The notes under the pieces were generated by a model, which had not been told where the DNA came from, ran no database searches, and was given only the letters and a program-made list of their open reading frames with translations. From Pipra filicauda (Eukaryota > Chordata > Aves > Passeriformes > Pipridae), in the NCBI RefSeq assembly GCF_003945595.2, contig NW_024104349.1, positions 186,001-250,000 on the forward strand: DNA of 64,000 nucleotides, given 5' to 3'. Shown here piece after piece: positions 24,176 through 36,072 of this stretch. Every line of letters begins with the position of its first letter. Positions within the stretch are counted from its first letter, which is position 1. The position numbers and the translations under genes are program-made.

Positions 24176-24501
24176 CTTCCAGTGCCTAGAGGGGCTCTCA
24201 AGAGAGTTTGGGAGGGACTTTGGACAAGGTCCTGGAGGGACAGGACAAGGGGAATGGCTTCCCACTGCCAGAGGGCAGGGATAGATGGGATATGGGGAAG
24301 GAATTGTTGGCTGTGAGGGTGGTGAGGCCCTGGCACAGGTTTTCCAGAGAAGCTGTGGCTGCCCCTGGATCCCTGGAAGTGTTTGAGGCCAGGTTGGAGG
24401 GGCTTGGAGCAACCTGGTCTAGTGGAAGGTTTCCCTGCCCATGGCAGGGGGTTGGAACTGGATGATCTTTCAGGTTCCTTCCAACCCAAACCATTCTATG
24501 G
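24176..24501 (+). mobile_element. CR1 LINE 3' fragment
   Basis: About 325 nt, from CCAGTGCCTAGAGGGGCTCT through GGGATATGGGGAAGGAATTG to CAAACCATTCTATGG. All 3' UTR blocks are intact, with modest divergence. Confidence 0.93.
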
Positions 24502-25524
24502 TTACTATTTGCCTGAAGCTCCATTTAGCAGCTGAAGTTTTGCCAATAAATCTTCCATGCAGGAAACTCAAGCCCACAGGATCAAGTTGCTCAGAAGTCA
24601 TCAGCTTATATTCAGACAAACTGAGGTTAAACACTGTGGGCTCTTCACAAACCAAATTAAAGGCAGAGTCAGGAATGGTCTTTCTGCACATTCATTCTGT
24701 GACAGTTTGTGCAATTCAAGGTAAAGCAAAAAAACAGACTGTCAACCAAGGACCAGGATGCTGGACTTGATCAGGCCAAAAAATGCCCTTTACTTTCCAG
24801 TTACATGGCATGTGGCTTCCAGGGAATCCAAAGATAACGGCCCATTCCATCCATTCAGGAATCCTGGTGGTACAGGCATGTGCTTTATACGGACAAGACG
24901 GGAGTCTGAGTCAAATAAAACACATCACTGTCATTTCAGAAGGATCTGTGGGAAGGTTGACAATAAGGGCAGCAGGATCATGCCTCTAATCACCCCCTGG
25001 GTATTGAGCAAGTCTGAACTGCTGGATCATGATGGGGAGTGAGACATCCAGAGCTGCTGTCTGGCTCAGTTTTGTGCAGAACATTAACAGCATCCTGTGC
25101 TGAGCTGGAAAAATCCAAACCTCTATATCCCTGGCACCAGCATCTCAAACAGCTGCTCGTTCTCCTCTGAGGCAAAGCAGCCCTGTGAGACATCAGCACA
25201 AATAAGCATGAGCAGCATGTCTGTTCTTTCAAAGCAGAAGGAAGTGGGCTGTGTGTGTGGTGGACAAACTCCTCCTGGACCCACACCAAGTAGATCCAGG
25301 CTGGAGGAAGAACTCCATCCCCTGGTCCCTTCTAGGGGGCAGATCACTGGGGTCAAAGGGGCTTTTCAGTGCGTGCCAAAATTACCACTGCAGAAAATGA
25401 CACTTTCCCCTCAATATGCAGGAAATGAGTTTTTTCAAGAAAACTGGAGTACAAAACCCCTGCTGGCACCTGGGCATAGCAGTAACGCAGAGCTTGAGGC
25501 TGCTCTTGCTCAAATCCTCATTCA

Positions 25525-25900
25525 CACAATCATTAAGGTTGGAAAAACAGCTCCAGGATCGTCAGGCTCAGCCTCTGACCCACCACCACCATCATGCCCA
25601 CTAAACCATATCGTGAAGTGCCACATCTCCTTGTTTGTTGAACACTTCAAAGGATGGCGACTCCACCACTTCCCTGGGCAGCCTGTTCCACTGCTTAACC
25701 ACCCTTTCAGTGAAGGAGTGTTTCCTAATATCCAGCCTGAGCCTCCCCTGGCACTTGCTGCCAAAACCTGGACAATGCACTCCAGTCCAAACCTTTTTGA
25801 TCTGTCAAATCCAACAAAAAAACTTCCTCTCCTCTTGGGCTATGTGGATTGTCCCCTCCTGAGACTGCTCTCAGCTCTGACCATCCCTTTGCTGTAACTC
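25525..25900 (-). mobile_element. Old CR1-related fragment
   Basis: An older subfamily: CAATCATTAAGGTTGGAAAA, CCATATCGTGAAGTGCCACA, CCACCACTTCCCTGGGCAGC, CTGTTCCACTGCTTAACCAC and CAGTGAAGGAGTGTTTCCTA. The layout is colinear with CR1 3' ends but strongly diverged. The 3'-most ~20 nt tail is lost and the inner boundary is approximate. Confidence 0.82.
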
Positions 25901-26145
25901 TCAGAGTTCCTTTCTCCATGCCATCTCCACAGGACCCTCACCCACTGGACTGTCTTCCCACATGAACAGTTTGAACCCTAAGAGAAATAAAATAACAGAA
26001 AGCTACCAATGAAAAGAGAGTGCAGGAAACACGACCTCTGCACCCCCTCCAGCTTGAACAGCATGACTGTGTTTTTGTACCTTTGTGGGAAAGGAATTTC
26101 AAGGAGATCTGAGGAACAGTTAGTTTTGCAAGCAGCCCTTTCCAA

Positions 26146-26574
26146 ATGTCAAGAGAGCTTCAGGAGAAAGTGCAAACTCATTTGAAAGTCAGCAAGCAGG
26201 CAGTGTGTGAGCCAACTGGGGGGAGAAGAGGGCCCTTAAAAGCCAACAGAAGAGCTGCAGCTCAAGGATGGACTGTAAAGGACCGTGAAAGCGAAGACAA
26301 GAAGTTTTTGTTCCACGTGAACCAGGAGAACATGCCAACACATGAGGCAGAGCTGGTGAGGCTGCTGACCCTCAGGATACAACAGTTGTCACACTCCCTG
26401 ATGGCATCACTGAAGGATGCCAGGGGATTGTCACAACAACAGATGAGAGGCCAGAATGAGCAGGAGCTGTGGGAACAGACGGGAAAGGCTGTGTATTTTA
26501 GTGATGGAACAAAAAAAGGATCTGTGGGTCTGTCCAGACCCAAGTCTCTCTCTCAAGACCACTCTTGCTGCTGA
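26146..26574 (+). other. Unexplained 142-codon open frame in intron 6
   Basis: An uninterrupted ATG-to-TGA frame with a polar, Gln/Glu/Lys-rich composition (for example MSRELQEKVQTHLKVSKQAV and QQQMRGQNEQELWEQTGKAV). I do not recognise it, and no repeat family explains it. It lies antisense within DDHD1 intron 6, just past an old CR1. No promoter, splice site or poly(A) signal clearly belongs to it. Chance is the likelier explanation, although 429 nt without a stop and outside CR1 is above average for this window. Confidence 0.15.
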
Positions 26575-26952
26575 AAAGCTGAGTCTAACCCATTTCTAAC
26601 AAGTCACTGTTAGGTTCAGGCAGAGCCATTAACCTACCACTTCATAAAGCTGAGAATTCATTCAAGGACAATCCAATTAATTAAGCAAGCCATGGAAGTG
26701 CTGCCAAGCAGCATCTTCATTATTAGGTTCAACAAAATAAGCAAAGCTAGTGTTAAATAGTCTCAGTTTAAAATTTCCTGCTCCACATCTTGTTTTCAAA
26801 CACTCCTAAAACAGTTCCCTTTAGTTGCTGAAAGGGATACACAAAGAAAGGATATTCCCATTGCAAAACCTCATATGCAAGAGGGATGAAAGTTCTACTA
26901 TAAGTTAACACGTGCCCTCAATATGTGTTTAATGGCAAATCATGAAGCCATT

Positions 26953-27067
26953 TCAAGGTCAGGACTCTGAGTAACCTGGTCTAGTGGAAGGTGCCCCTGC
27001 CCATGGCAGGGAGTGCAACAAGATGGTGTTTAAGGTCCCTTCCAATCCAAACTATTCCATGATTCTA
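26953..27067 (+). mobile_element. CR1 LINE tail fragment
   Basis: TTCAAGGTCAGGACTCTGAG (diverged), then AACCTGGTCTAGTGGAAGGT and the end CAAACTATTCCATGATTCTA. Only the last ~115 nt are present. Confidence 0.88.
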
Positions 27068-28085
27068 AGGTGGACAATGAAGTTTCCCTGCTCTTCAGCT
27101 GAGAAGGAAGTAATCCAAAAACATGTCCTACTGATCTGAGGCTACTACAGTATTTGCACCAAATCTTTATAGAGATTTTGGGATGACTGATGTAAATAAT
27201 ATTTATCCTGTACTACAGGCATTTTCTGCCATGACATATATCAATAATTTGCAGAATTACAATTAGCCTGCAAGTGAGTACAGTGAAGATCAGTAAAAAA
27301 AAGCATTTAGCACTATAATGAAGGTGACAACACTGAATTTACTATGTATCAATTAGTCTTTTTAATCTCTGTTACAGCCATTCATTATTAAAGAAATATG
27401 AAGCTACAGTGACACAGATGTGAAATGAAGTCGCCCACTGAAGACACTAAACCCTGAGATTAGGTTACCACAGATGGCACCAGCAAGGTCAGAAGCAGAA
27501 TGTGAAATGACTGTTCATTTAGAAATAGGTAGGTCTGCAGCAAAACATCAATTTATTGCTTTTCCTTATTATCTGATAATGTTTAAAAAGGGATTTGGTA
27601 TGGGCAAGGACCTGAACAGCACAACTTGCAGCCACACAAAACCACCACGGCTGAATCTGTTGGCTGCAGTCTGAGACCAGACTGTCTGAGGTGTTCATAG
27701 GGCTGTGCTGAATTATTAATGCCTGTCTGGTATCACATCGCATGTCAGGAGTCAGAGGAACCTTTTGGATACTCTCCTACCGTGCTGGAGAAGAAACAAT
27801 ACTTGAAATCAGAGAGGGGGTCATCCACCACGCTCCTGGAAGGCTCAGCTGAGCCATCCAGTGCCTCTGGGACAGCTCTTTGCTGTCCCGCGTGAAAACG
27901 ATACGAACAAGGACTCTTCCCCCTGAAAGGAGAGAGTGGCTGCCTCTCACACTGCCCACCTGCAAATCCCTTAAGGAGCTGTTTGAAGAGTGCTAAGAAG
28001 CTTTAAAGAAGCACTTCTGGTACTTCTCGATGTGGGGAAAATTCTTGAAAGGAGAAAGGAAAGTTGTATCCAAGTATTGTGCAAT

Positions 28086-28704
28086 GTGTGCTGGCAGCCC
28101 CAAAAGCCAAACGTGTCCTGGGCTGCCTCCCCAGCAGCGTGGGAAGCAGGATCAAGGGAAGGATTCTCCCTCTGCCAGGATCCCATAGATCCCACCTGGA
28201 GCACCGTGTCCAGCTCTGGGGCCCCCAACATGAGAAGGATGTGGAGCTGCTGTAGTAAGTCCAGAGGAGGCCATGGAGATGCTCCAAGGGCTGGAGCCCC
28301 TCTGCTCTGGAGCCAGGCTGGGAGAGCTGGGGGGGTTCACCTGGAGAAGGGAAGGTTCCAGGGACACCTGAGAGCCCCTTCCAGGGCCTAAAGGGGCTCC
28401 AGGAGAGCTGGAGAGGGACTTTGGACAAGGGCCTGGAGTGACAGGACAAGGGGGAATGGCTTCCCACTGCCAGAGGGCAGGGTGAGATGGGATATCAGGA
28501 AGAAATTCTTGTGTGTGAGGGTGGGGAGGCCCTGGCACAGGATGCCCAGAGAAGCTGTGGCTGCCCCTGGATCCCTGGAAGTGTTCAAGGCCAGGTTGGA
28601 TGGGGCTTGGAGCAATCTGGTCTAGTGGAAGGTGTCCCTGCCCATGGCAGGGGGTGGAACAGGATGATATTTAAGGTCCTTTCCAACCCAAACCACTCTG
28701 GGAT
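28086..28704 (+). mobile_element. Long CR1 LINE 3' fragment
   Basis: About 620 nt. It starts in the ORF2 C-terminal region (AGCCAAACGTGTCCTGGGCT, CCACCTGGAGCACCGTGTCC, CAGCTCTGGGGCCCCCAACA) and continues through the 3' UTR to CAAACCACTCTGGGATCTGA. It is one of the two longest CR1 pieces here. The ORF2 remnant is broken by a TAG (GCTGCTGTAGTAAG) and by frame changes. Confidence 0.93.
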
Positions 28705-30546
28705 CTGATGACTGCCGAGTGTCATGAGGTGAACAGCAGCTTTACCCTTCCCTAGGCTGAGCTCACCACATTGCTCCATTTATTTCACAGAGGCAAAGTG
28801 AAGTTTAATAATTTTCAAGATACTTTCAGGATTTCTGGATGGAAAGCACCAGAAGTGCCCACGGTACACAAAGAATTGTGTGAGTGTAACAAAGTGCTGA
28901 GCAGGTACATTAATTCTGAGCAATGTGTGACCATGTGAACACTTGAAGACAAGGCTCATTTCTGAGCTGGAATGAGCATTCAGAGCAAAGTGCCACAAAA
29001 CAACTCCACACTGAAGATGGGAAACCACCCAGCATTTTCCAGAAGAATGCTCCATTTGATACTATTGTGTTAAACTCTGCAAAGTTAGGTCAGAGAAAAA
29101 AAATGGGATAAGGAAGAGTAACTTGGGTATGTTGTTGCAAACACTTCAAGAAAATTCATTTGATTTGATGAAAAACACAGCTTAGTATTCCGTAACCAGA
29201 TCTAAGCACAGTTACAGCACATTCATTTTATTTGACAATTCTCACACCCAAGGGATGGTGATAAACCTGTAAAACTACAGTTCTACCAAGCAGTGAATTA
29301 AGTTTTTCATGCATTGCTGGCCAGCACACCTGAACTTCACTCACTAATCCGTTTCCCATAAGATGTCCACAGACACGCCAAGCCTCTAATGCAGTTTAAA
29401 AATATCTGTTTTAAAGCTGCCAGGGAAATTTTCGTCACTTGCCACAATAGTTCATGTTGGCCTCAGTTACACAACAGGCAGAGAAACCTGAGACACAGGG
29501 GAGAACGCTGATCAATGAACTCTGCATTACTGAGCAGGAAGAGAGGCCTAGCTTTCAGTTTTAAAATTGACAGTCTAAAGGACTTAAACACACCTAATTT
29601 TACTGAAAAGTAGCATCAAAACCCCTTGTAAGCTTTGAAATCTCACCCTGCTCCAGTCTAACCATGCTCAGGGCACCAAGATTGTCAAAAGATTAACTAT
29701 TCCATATATAATGTAGCCAATACAGAAAGAAACTACAATTCCTACAGAAATTAATCCTAAAACAGCCCCACAGGGGTTTTCCCCTGTGTGATACATGAGG
29801 GATGCTACTGGGGTGATGCACTGTGCATGTTCTACAGGTTACTTCATTTATTTATTTATTATATTTTATTATAATTTATTCAAGGGTTATAATTATTAAA
29901 GGTTACTATCATTTATTTGAGGCTTTTCCCCTCTGATTCACTGGGTCACTTTACAGCTGCACAGACTAGAGCACATACGTTCCTACAGAGATGTGGCAAA
30001 GCAAGATGGGAGCATCCAGAATAAACTGGATAAATAAAAAATAAACAGTCCCCTAATAAACTGTGTAATTGTGAATCATTTTGCCTTCCCTGCAAGGCCA
30101 AGTGTACACAAATGCATTAAAACTGCCTAGGGCACGTTTGCACGTGCTGCCATCCCATCTGACAAAAAGGAAATGACAAATGTCCAAGGATTTTGTGAGG
30201 GGTAAGAAGAATCTCAGCTCTGTGGACTCCCATTGCTCTAAATACGCAGAAATTATTGAAAACACAGTGGGAATCCTTTCTGTTTCTAAGCTGTTGGTAC
30301 AGAACCGTTTTCGACAGACATTTCTGCTCTAAATAAATTACACTGCACCCTTTTCTGGCTTCTCTACTCCCACCACTTTTAAAACTCTGTATTTGACTAC
30401 TGTAGGTGACCATTACGCTCCTACAAAGTGTCAACATCCTTCACACATCAGGGTTTCTCAGAAGGAAACTGTGCTGACATTCCCAAGTCCAGCCTCCAAG
30501 CCCTGCTCTAGTAAAACTTACATAAAACCAGGCTTTACACACTTAC

Positions 30547-30653
30547 TTCATCTCTGTACAGAGGACTCGTGTAGTACATGATATCCATGGCGCTGCTGTT
30601 CAGCATATCCCGCAAGCCTCGGACTTTATCCGGAGTAATGGAGTCCACAGTGT
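30547..30653 (-). CDS. DDHD1: DDHD1 exon 6
   Basis: This 107-nt exon encodes 35 codons ending exactly on a codon boundary: TVDSITPDKVRGLRDMLNSS, then AMDIMYYTSPLYRDE. As far as I recall the sequence is identical to human. The acceptor has a fine pyrimidine tract (CTTTTTCTTTTTCCCAG|AC). The donor is GATGAA|GTAAGT, the consensus. It sits only 305 nt from exon 5, the shortest intron in this part of the gene. Confidence 0.96.
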
Positions 30654-30958
30654 CTGGGAAAAAGAAAAAGGAGACTTAACTTGCATACAGGAGAATGATA
30701 AAACAGAATCACAGGCCGGTTTGGGTTGGGAGGGACCTTAAAGCCCATTTGGTTCCATCTCCCTGCCATGAACCTGGACACCTTCCACTAGAGCAGGTTG
30801 CTCCAAACCTGTCCTGGAACACTTCAAGGGATGGGATGTGCAAACAAAACCAAAGAAAAATCCAAGCAAGCCACAGGCAGAGAACAAAGGCTGAAAATTC
30901 TGAGGAGGATTTTGCAGACTGCAGCTACTGGCAACAGCAAGAGAACCAAGCCAAGTAC
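30654..30958 (-). other. DDHD1: DDHD1 intron 5 (305 nt)
   Basis: This is the shortest intron visible. A minus-strand CR1 3' fragment (30703-30835) fills over 40% of it, leaving only about 170 nt of other sequence. The splice signals at both ends remain clear. Confidence 0.93.
30703..30835 (-). mobile_element. CR1 tail inside the 305-nt intron 5
   Basis: CAGAATCACAGGCCGGTTTG through CACCTTCCACTAGAGCAGGT to ACACTTCAAGGGATGGGATG. It lies in the same sense as DDHD1 and is wholly contained in the intron. Confidence 0.92.
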
Positions 30959-31065
30959 CTCCATCGAGGGTCAGTTTTGATCTCCATTCCACTGGAAGGA
31001 ATTCTACATGTGTTGCAAGGTTGGAAAAATACTTTTCTTCCACTTTTCTGGCAGTATCTCGCATC
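30959..31065 (-). CDS. DDHD1: DDHD1 exon 5
   Basis: This 107-nt exon encodes 35 whole codons. It starts MRDTARKVEEKYFSNLATHV and continues through EFLPVEWRSKLTLDG. The last motif, VEWRSKL, is shared across intracellular PA-PLA1 enzymes (family knowledge). The acceptor is TTTTTATAG|GATGCG and the donor is GATGGAG|GTACTT. Residues RDTARKVEEKY differ modestly from the human version as I recall it (REAARKIEERH), as expected for a bird orthologue. Confidence 0.95.
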
Positions 31066-32235
31066 CTATAAAAACAGAAAGGAACATGTTCCTGTAAAGA
31101 TTGCTGTTGGTGTTTTTAGCAAATAAACCAATGCATCCAGGAACAACACACCTCCTAGAGTGCTATTTTTCAATCCCTACTATGTAGGTGATTCCCTGAA
31201 GTACTTCTTAAACTCTCACAGAATGAAAAATTCTGTATATTACATGCTCAAAAGAGTTTAAATTTATCAGACTATGGGCTTAGCATAAGCCACCTAAATT
31301 CAATTCAAAGATACCTCTCAATCCTGGTAGGTTTGGGGTAGAATGTGAAAATCAAAACTCAGAAAATAAGAATTAGAAAATCAGAGAAGAATTAGAAAAT
31401 CAGAAAATAGAAAATTAAGAATTTCACCACTGCCTAGAAATCTAGAACCCACTGAAATCAACCATTTAACCAGTATGTAAGGAAGACTGTTCAGTGCCTT
31501 TAAACACAAAGAAAACTATTAAAAACATGGCTTGGAATGTGAGAATTTTATTTTAATTTTACATACTGAATTGCAAGGCTTGAGAGCTCAGAGGGTGAGA
31601 AATAAGGTCTTTTAACTTGCAGTGGCAGATGGAGAGACTTTGAAAAGACTTTTCATTTCTACAGCCAATCTGAACATGAACATTGATGCACCTTTCTCAA
31701 GGGATGAGAAAAAATTAAAATACCTAAACCCCAAACCATACCTGACCCTTTCTGCTGTTTGAGGGAAAAGGGGAATAATAGTACGTTATATTCTTGTAAA
31801 AATGTGACTTTGTGTTGTGTGAAAGATCCATCAGCACAAAATGAAAACCAAGATATTAAATATCCATGCATTCTATCAAAACCATTCAGCATCCAAACTG
31901 AAAGTATTATATTTGCCTTTATCTCCTTGACACAAATTTTGGCTCCCAATGGTATAAGCATTTTTGAGGATGAGCACAACAAACTAAATAAAACCAAGGG
32001 GCAGCAGTGCTGGGTTTCCAGCCCCCTTGAAAAGGAGGAGGATGAGCCAGAAAGGTGTATGAAAATTACTGCCTTGAAATAAACATTTTCTACAAAGACA
32101 ATTATTTCTTCTTCTTTATCATATTTTTTTTCCAGGAAAAAGAAAAGCCTGCTATACTACTAAAAAAGCAGACCAATAATGTAACACATTTTTGAAGAAG
32201 GCAGTGAAAACACTTTTCTATAACTGACACTTTCT

Positions 32236-32648
32236 GATGAAGGAAGGGAAAAAGGGGGAAGGGGAAAGAGAAGGGGGAAGAAAGAGGGAAAAAAAGAAGG
32301 GGGAAGGGGGAAAAGAAGAAGGGGGAAGGGGGAAAAAAAGAAGGGGGAAGGGGGAAAAAAAGAAGGGGGAAGGGGGAAAAAAAGAAGGGGGAAGGGGGAA
32401 AAAAAGAAGGGGGAAGGGGGAAAAAAAGAAGGAGGAAGGGGAAAAAAGGGGGAAGGGATAAAAAGGGGGAAAGGATAAAAAGGGGGAAAGGATAAAAAAG
32501 GAGGAAAGGAAAGAAAAAAGGGCAAAAAAGGGAGAAGGGAAGAAAAAAAGGGGGAAGAGGACAAAAAAAAGGGGGGAAGGGGACAAAAAAAGGGGGAAGG
32601 GGACAAAAAAAGAGGGGAAGGGGGACAAAAAAAGGGGGAAGAGGGAAG
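32236..32648 (+). repeat. Purine-only (GGGGGAAAAA)n tract
   Basis: About 413 nt almost free of pyrimidines on +, built on AAGAAGGGGGAAGGGGGAAA units early and AAAAAGGGGGAAGGGGAC units later. The pre-mRNA of DDHD1 carries the complementary pyrimidine tract. Pro/Phe- and Lys/Glu/Gly-rich reading frames over it are artefacts of composition. Confidence 0.95.
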
Positions 32649-33125
32649 TAGCATTCTTTACATCCTTTCTTCCAAAGCAGTTACTGATGGCCTGACCAAA
32701 GAGCCAAGAAATACAACTGTTCAGCATCTCTATTTTTAAAGCCTGGTGTGATTGCACTCCTAATCTCCTGGATTCTCATCCAGCGAGACAGTAAAGGTTT
32801 AAATAAAGCAGAAAGTCCTCTCCATCATAAGGGGGAAAAAAAATAAATCAGCAAGAGGATCTGCTTAAATCAGGGTTGATTTAAGGCCTGAGCTGACCTG
32901 AGCCCTCCCTGCCACCCCCACACACAACAGGCCTCTGAGGACACTTATGTGAGAGCCCAACTTCAGCCCAGGAAATTTCTAGATTATCAAGAAGATAAAA
33001 ATTCAGTGAATACATTAACATTTCTGGAATTCCCTGAGTAACCAAAAAGAGAAACACACCTATTCTTTGGAAATGCCAACAATTCCTTGGTATTGCCAAG
33101 TCAGCTTAACTTTCTCTGCGTGAAG

Positions 33126-33333
33126 GAGGGATAGAGTTAATTTTCTTCCTGGTAGCTGGTACAGTGCTGTGTTTTGGATCTAGGATGAGCACAGTGTTGA
33201 TAACACACTGATATTTTGGTTGTTTTGGCTGTGCTTACCCTGAGTCAAGGACTTTTCAGTGTCTCATGCTCTGCCAGCGAGGAGCTGCACAAGAAGCTGG
33301 GAGGGAACACGGCCAGGACAGCTGACCCAGAGT
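33126..33333 (+). mobile_element. Truncated ERVL-type LTR fragment
   Basis: GAGGGATAGAGTTAATTTTC, TTCCTGGTAGCTGGTACAGT, TGATAACACACTGATATTTT, GCTCTGCCAGCGAGGAGCTG and ACGGCCAGGACAGCTGACCC are recognisable as the 5' half of a common avian endogenous-retrovirus LTR (ERVL group, from memory). The terminal TG and the 3' half are missing. No internal retroviral genes are present. An ATT array begins about 27 nt beyond. Confidence 0.8.
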
Positions 33334-33358
33334 TATTCCAACAGGGTTTTTGTTCCCC

Positions 33359-33359
<1 letters not shown>

Positions 33360-33434
<75 letters not shown>
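33360..33434 (+). repeat. (ATT)25 microsatellite
   Basis: Twenty-five uninterrupted ATT units (75 nt). They are followed by about 80 nt of degenerate A/T sequence (AATAATAACAATTATTAAAT). Confidence 0.98.
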
Positions 33435-33436
<2 letters not shown>

Positions 33437-34216
33437 AAATAATAACAATTATTAAATAATGAATAATCAATGTATTATTTTAATAATTATTACATTATTA
33501 ATAATTATTAAAAGGTTTTACCTTTTTCCAACTCTGCTCCCCATCCCACTTTGGGGGGGAGGAGAGAGCAAAAGGCTTTATAGTGCTTAGATTCAGGCTG
33601 GGCTTAAACCATGACACTGTGAGTTCAGAACTAGCTAAATTTAGCAGGAAATTAGCCAAGCAGCAAAATAAAGCTGCTTGACTTAAAAGCAGTGAAAGCA
33701 TAGAAATACTGTATGAATAAAGCAGAGAATTCTACACAGTAATAATTGCTTCAACTGAAGGAAAGGGTAAATAACCTGGTCCTAACAGTACAGGAAAAAG
33801 CCATTCAAACTATTTACATATCAGTGGCAGCTGGAAATATTATGGAGGAATAGCTATTAGACATCTCCATCTTCAAATTCAACCAAGAGCTACAGGGCTT
33901 CCTTCTGTTTGAAAGGGTCCAGGTCTTATTAAAGCTACTCACAGACAAACTAACACGGGGGATTTTCTTTTTAACTAGAAGTCTTCTTTCTAAAGCCAAA
34001 TACAGGGATTTGGAGAAAATAGTGCAGCCTTGCTATTCTGCCAAAGCTTTTGGGAAAAGCTTCAAGTTTGTGCTCCTAAAAGCTGTGCCAGCTTTGTGTC
34101 ATCCAACATCTTATGAAATGTAAAACCTAATTTTATTCAGATCTGGAGGTTTCCCCTCATGTTGGGGGAGGTTGTCTGGGCACGATCCAGCCTTTGGCAG
34201 AATAGTCCCAAACTTA

Positions 34217-34583
34217 CAGAATCCCAGGATGGTTTGGGTTGGAAGGAACCTTAAAGATCACCCAGTTCCACTCCCTGCTATGGGCAGGGACACCTTCCAC
34301 TAGACCACATTGCTCCAAGCTCTGTCCAATCTGGCCTGAAACACTTCCAGGGATCCAGGGGCAGCCACAGCTTCTCTGGGAAACCTGTGCCAGGGCCTCC
34401 CCACCCTCACAACCAAGAATCCCTTCCTGATACCCCATCTTGCCCTGCCCTCTGGCAGTGGGAAGCCATTCCCCCTTGTCCTGTCACTCCAGGACCTTGT
34501 CCCAAGTCCCTCTCCAGCTCTCTTGGAGCCTCTTTAGGTGCTGGAAGGGGCTCCAAGGTCTCCCCAGAGCCTTCTCTTCTGCC
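34217..34583 (-). mobile_element. CR1 LINE 3' fragment
   Basis: From ACAGAATCCCAGGATGGTTT through GGCAGCCACAGCTTCTCTGG to TCTCCCCAGAGCCTTCTCTT. Well conserved, about 365 nt. Confidence 0.93.
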
Positions 34584-35792
34584 TGAATGACCACGGCCAA
34601 ACACTTACAAGCACTTGGTCCATGAGAAAACCAAAACCCAACTCTGTGTGAATCTTCCTTATGCCTTGCAAAATCCAGCCTGGTAGAAGTGCACAAAAGC
34701 TTTGTTTCAACCAATTTTTGTTACCTGCCCCCTCACTGACATCAAATCAAGCAGCAACTCCATTTCCTGGTGTTTTGAGCAGGGCCCTCCCATTGGACAC
34801 ATTGACCTTACAGAGCTGGGTAATACCACACACCACTGACTCAAGTTTGTTTGATTACAAACTCTGTAGCTACTAAAACATTTCATTTTTATGCTTTCCA
34901 CTACAGTTTCAGAGCCAATCCAGTCCGATGTTCCCAAACAAACACTGTCAGAGGTGCAGTTATCCTCTCTTTCATTATTTTACAGCAGCAATGTCACATC
35001 AATCTCCTGCTCACAGGAACAATTCCCAGGGCAAGACATCCCATCCCACTCCCATTTTCTGATCGTTTGATACAAAGAAAACTGTGAATGTGTGGCTACA
35101 CTCACATGCAAACCCCCAGCACACAGACCTGCTATACACTTGCTTATCTGTTCAAATCCTCAAAAATAAATATTTTGTGCTACTTTATTAGATGGTAAAT
35201 CCCTCTACTTAAATCTATACATTAAAACACACAGAAATAACTATAATTTATGATTTTTTTAAAGAAAAAAGTCACTCAGGCACAGATGCAACACATATCT
35301 TAGAAAGAATTTTGACATATTGCTATTTTCCAGATGAGAAGTAATGGCCTGAAAATAGACGCTTTAGGATTCACCATAAATAAAATGTGCTTGGCTTGCC
35401 TTTCTCTGATTAAAATAATAAATAACAAATCCCTATTTTCACAGGTATTCATCCTTGCTTAAGTGAGTATATTCCAGGGATATGTTAACATATTTAGGAT
35501 TATTGCCGGGGGTTTTTTAATCTCATGCTACTGGTTTCACTTGTGTGCATTCACAAATTCTACATTAAAAACTGGAGAGTTACAAACCATGTTAGTTCAC
35601 AAATTTCATAAAATGATGCTGATAGCTGGTAACAGAGCAAAATGCCTGAAGGCTTGAAGAAGTTACTCATTTATTCCCAAGATATCTTTGCAGACGCTCT
35701 TCCGTCAGATGATCCATGGCCAAGAAAAAGGGAATGGTCTTTTATTTAAAAAGCAACACAGCAGTCAACCTCTTACTCTGAACTCCTGATTT

Positions 35793-36072
35793 CATAGAAT
35801 CCCAGAATGGGTTGGGTTAGAAGGGACCTTAAAAATCATCTTGTTCCACCTCCTGCCATAGGCAGGGACACCTTCCACTATCCCAGGTTGCTCCAAGCCC
35901 CATCCAACCTGGCCTGGAACACTTCCAGGGATGGGGCAGCCACAGTTGCTCTGGGCAAGTTGTTCCTCAGTTCCAGTGCCTCACCATCCCCATCACAGTG
36001 AGGAATTTCTTCCCAATATCTCATCTAAACCTGCCCTCGTCAGTTTAAAGTCATTACCCCTTATCCTGTCAC
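35793..36072 (-). mobile_element. CR1 LINE 3' fragment
   Basis: From CATAGAATCCCAGAATGGGT through CCAGGTTGCTCCAAGCCCCA to ATTACCCCTTATCCTGTCAC. It has a 'GATGGGGCAGCCACAG' middle rather than 'GATCCAGGGGCAGCC', so it is a different subfamily from the copy at 34217. Confidence 0.92.

Larger units (their letters stand above)
19562..30546 (-). other. DDHD1: DDHD1 intron 6
   Basis: This intron of about 11 kb contains six CR1 pieces, listed separately, in both orientations. It also has a T10G12 run near 20561-20585, a 24-nt tandem duplication at 23035-23083 (TCTTGTCTTTTTGCTCCCTC twice), an A run at 23429-23443, and an unexplained 142-codon + frame at 26146-26574. The stretches 19562-21380, 22731-24170 and 28705-30546 hold nothing I recognise. 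Confidence 0.8.

Noticed and set aside
25097..25897. 266-codon + strand open frame, the longest in the window
   Set aside because: Its second half is an inverted old CR1 fragment and the first half has no recognisable protein features.
27780..28060. Possible processed pseudogene upstream of the CR1 at 28086
   Set aside because: Short open pieces on both strands, but no recognisable protein, poly(A) tail or target duplication.
32160..32757. Long Pro/Phe-rich minus-strand open frames and a Lys/Glu/Gly frame on +
   Set aside because: They are the translation of a purine-only simple repeat; no start context, domain or splice site supports them.
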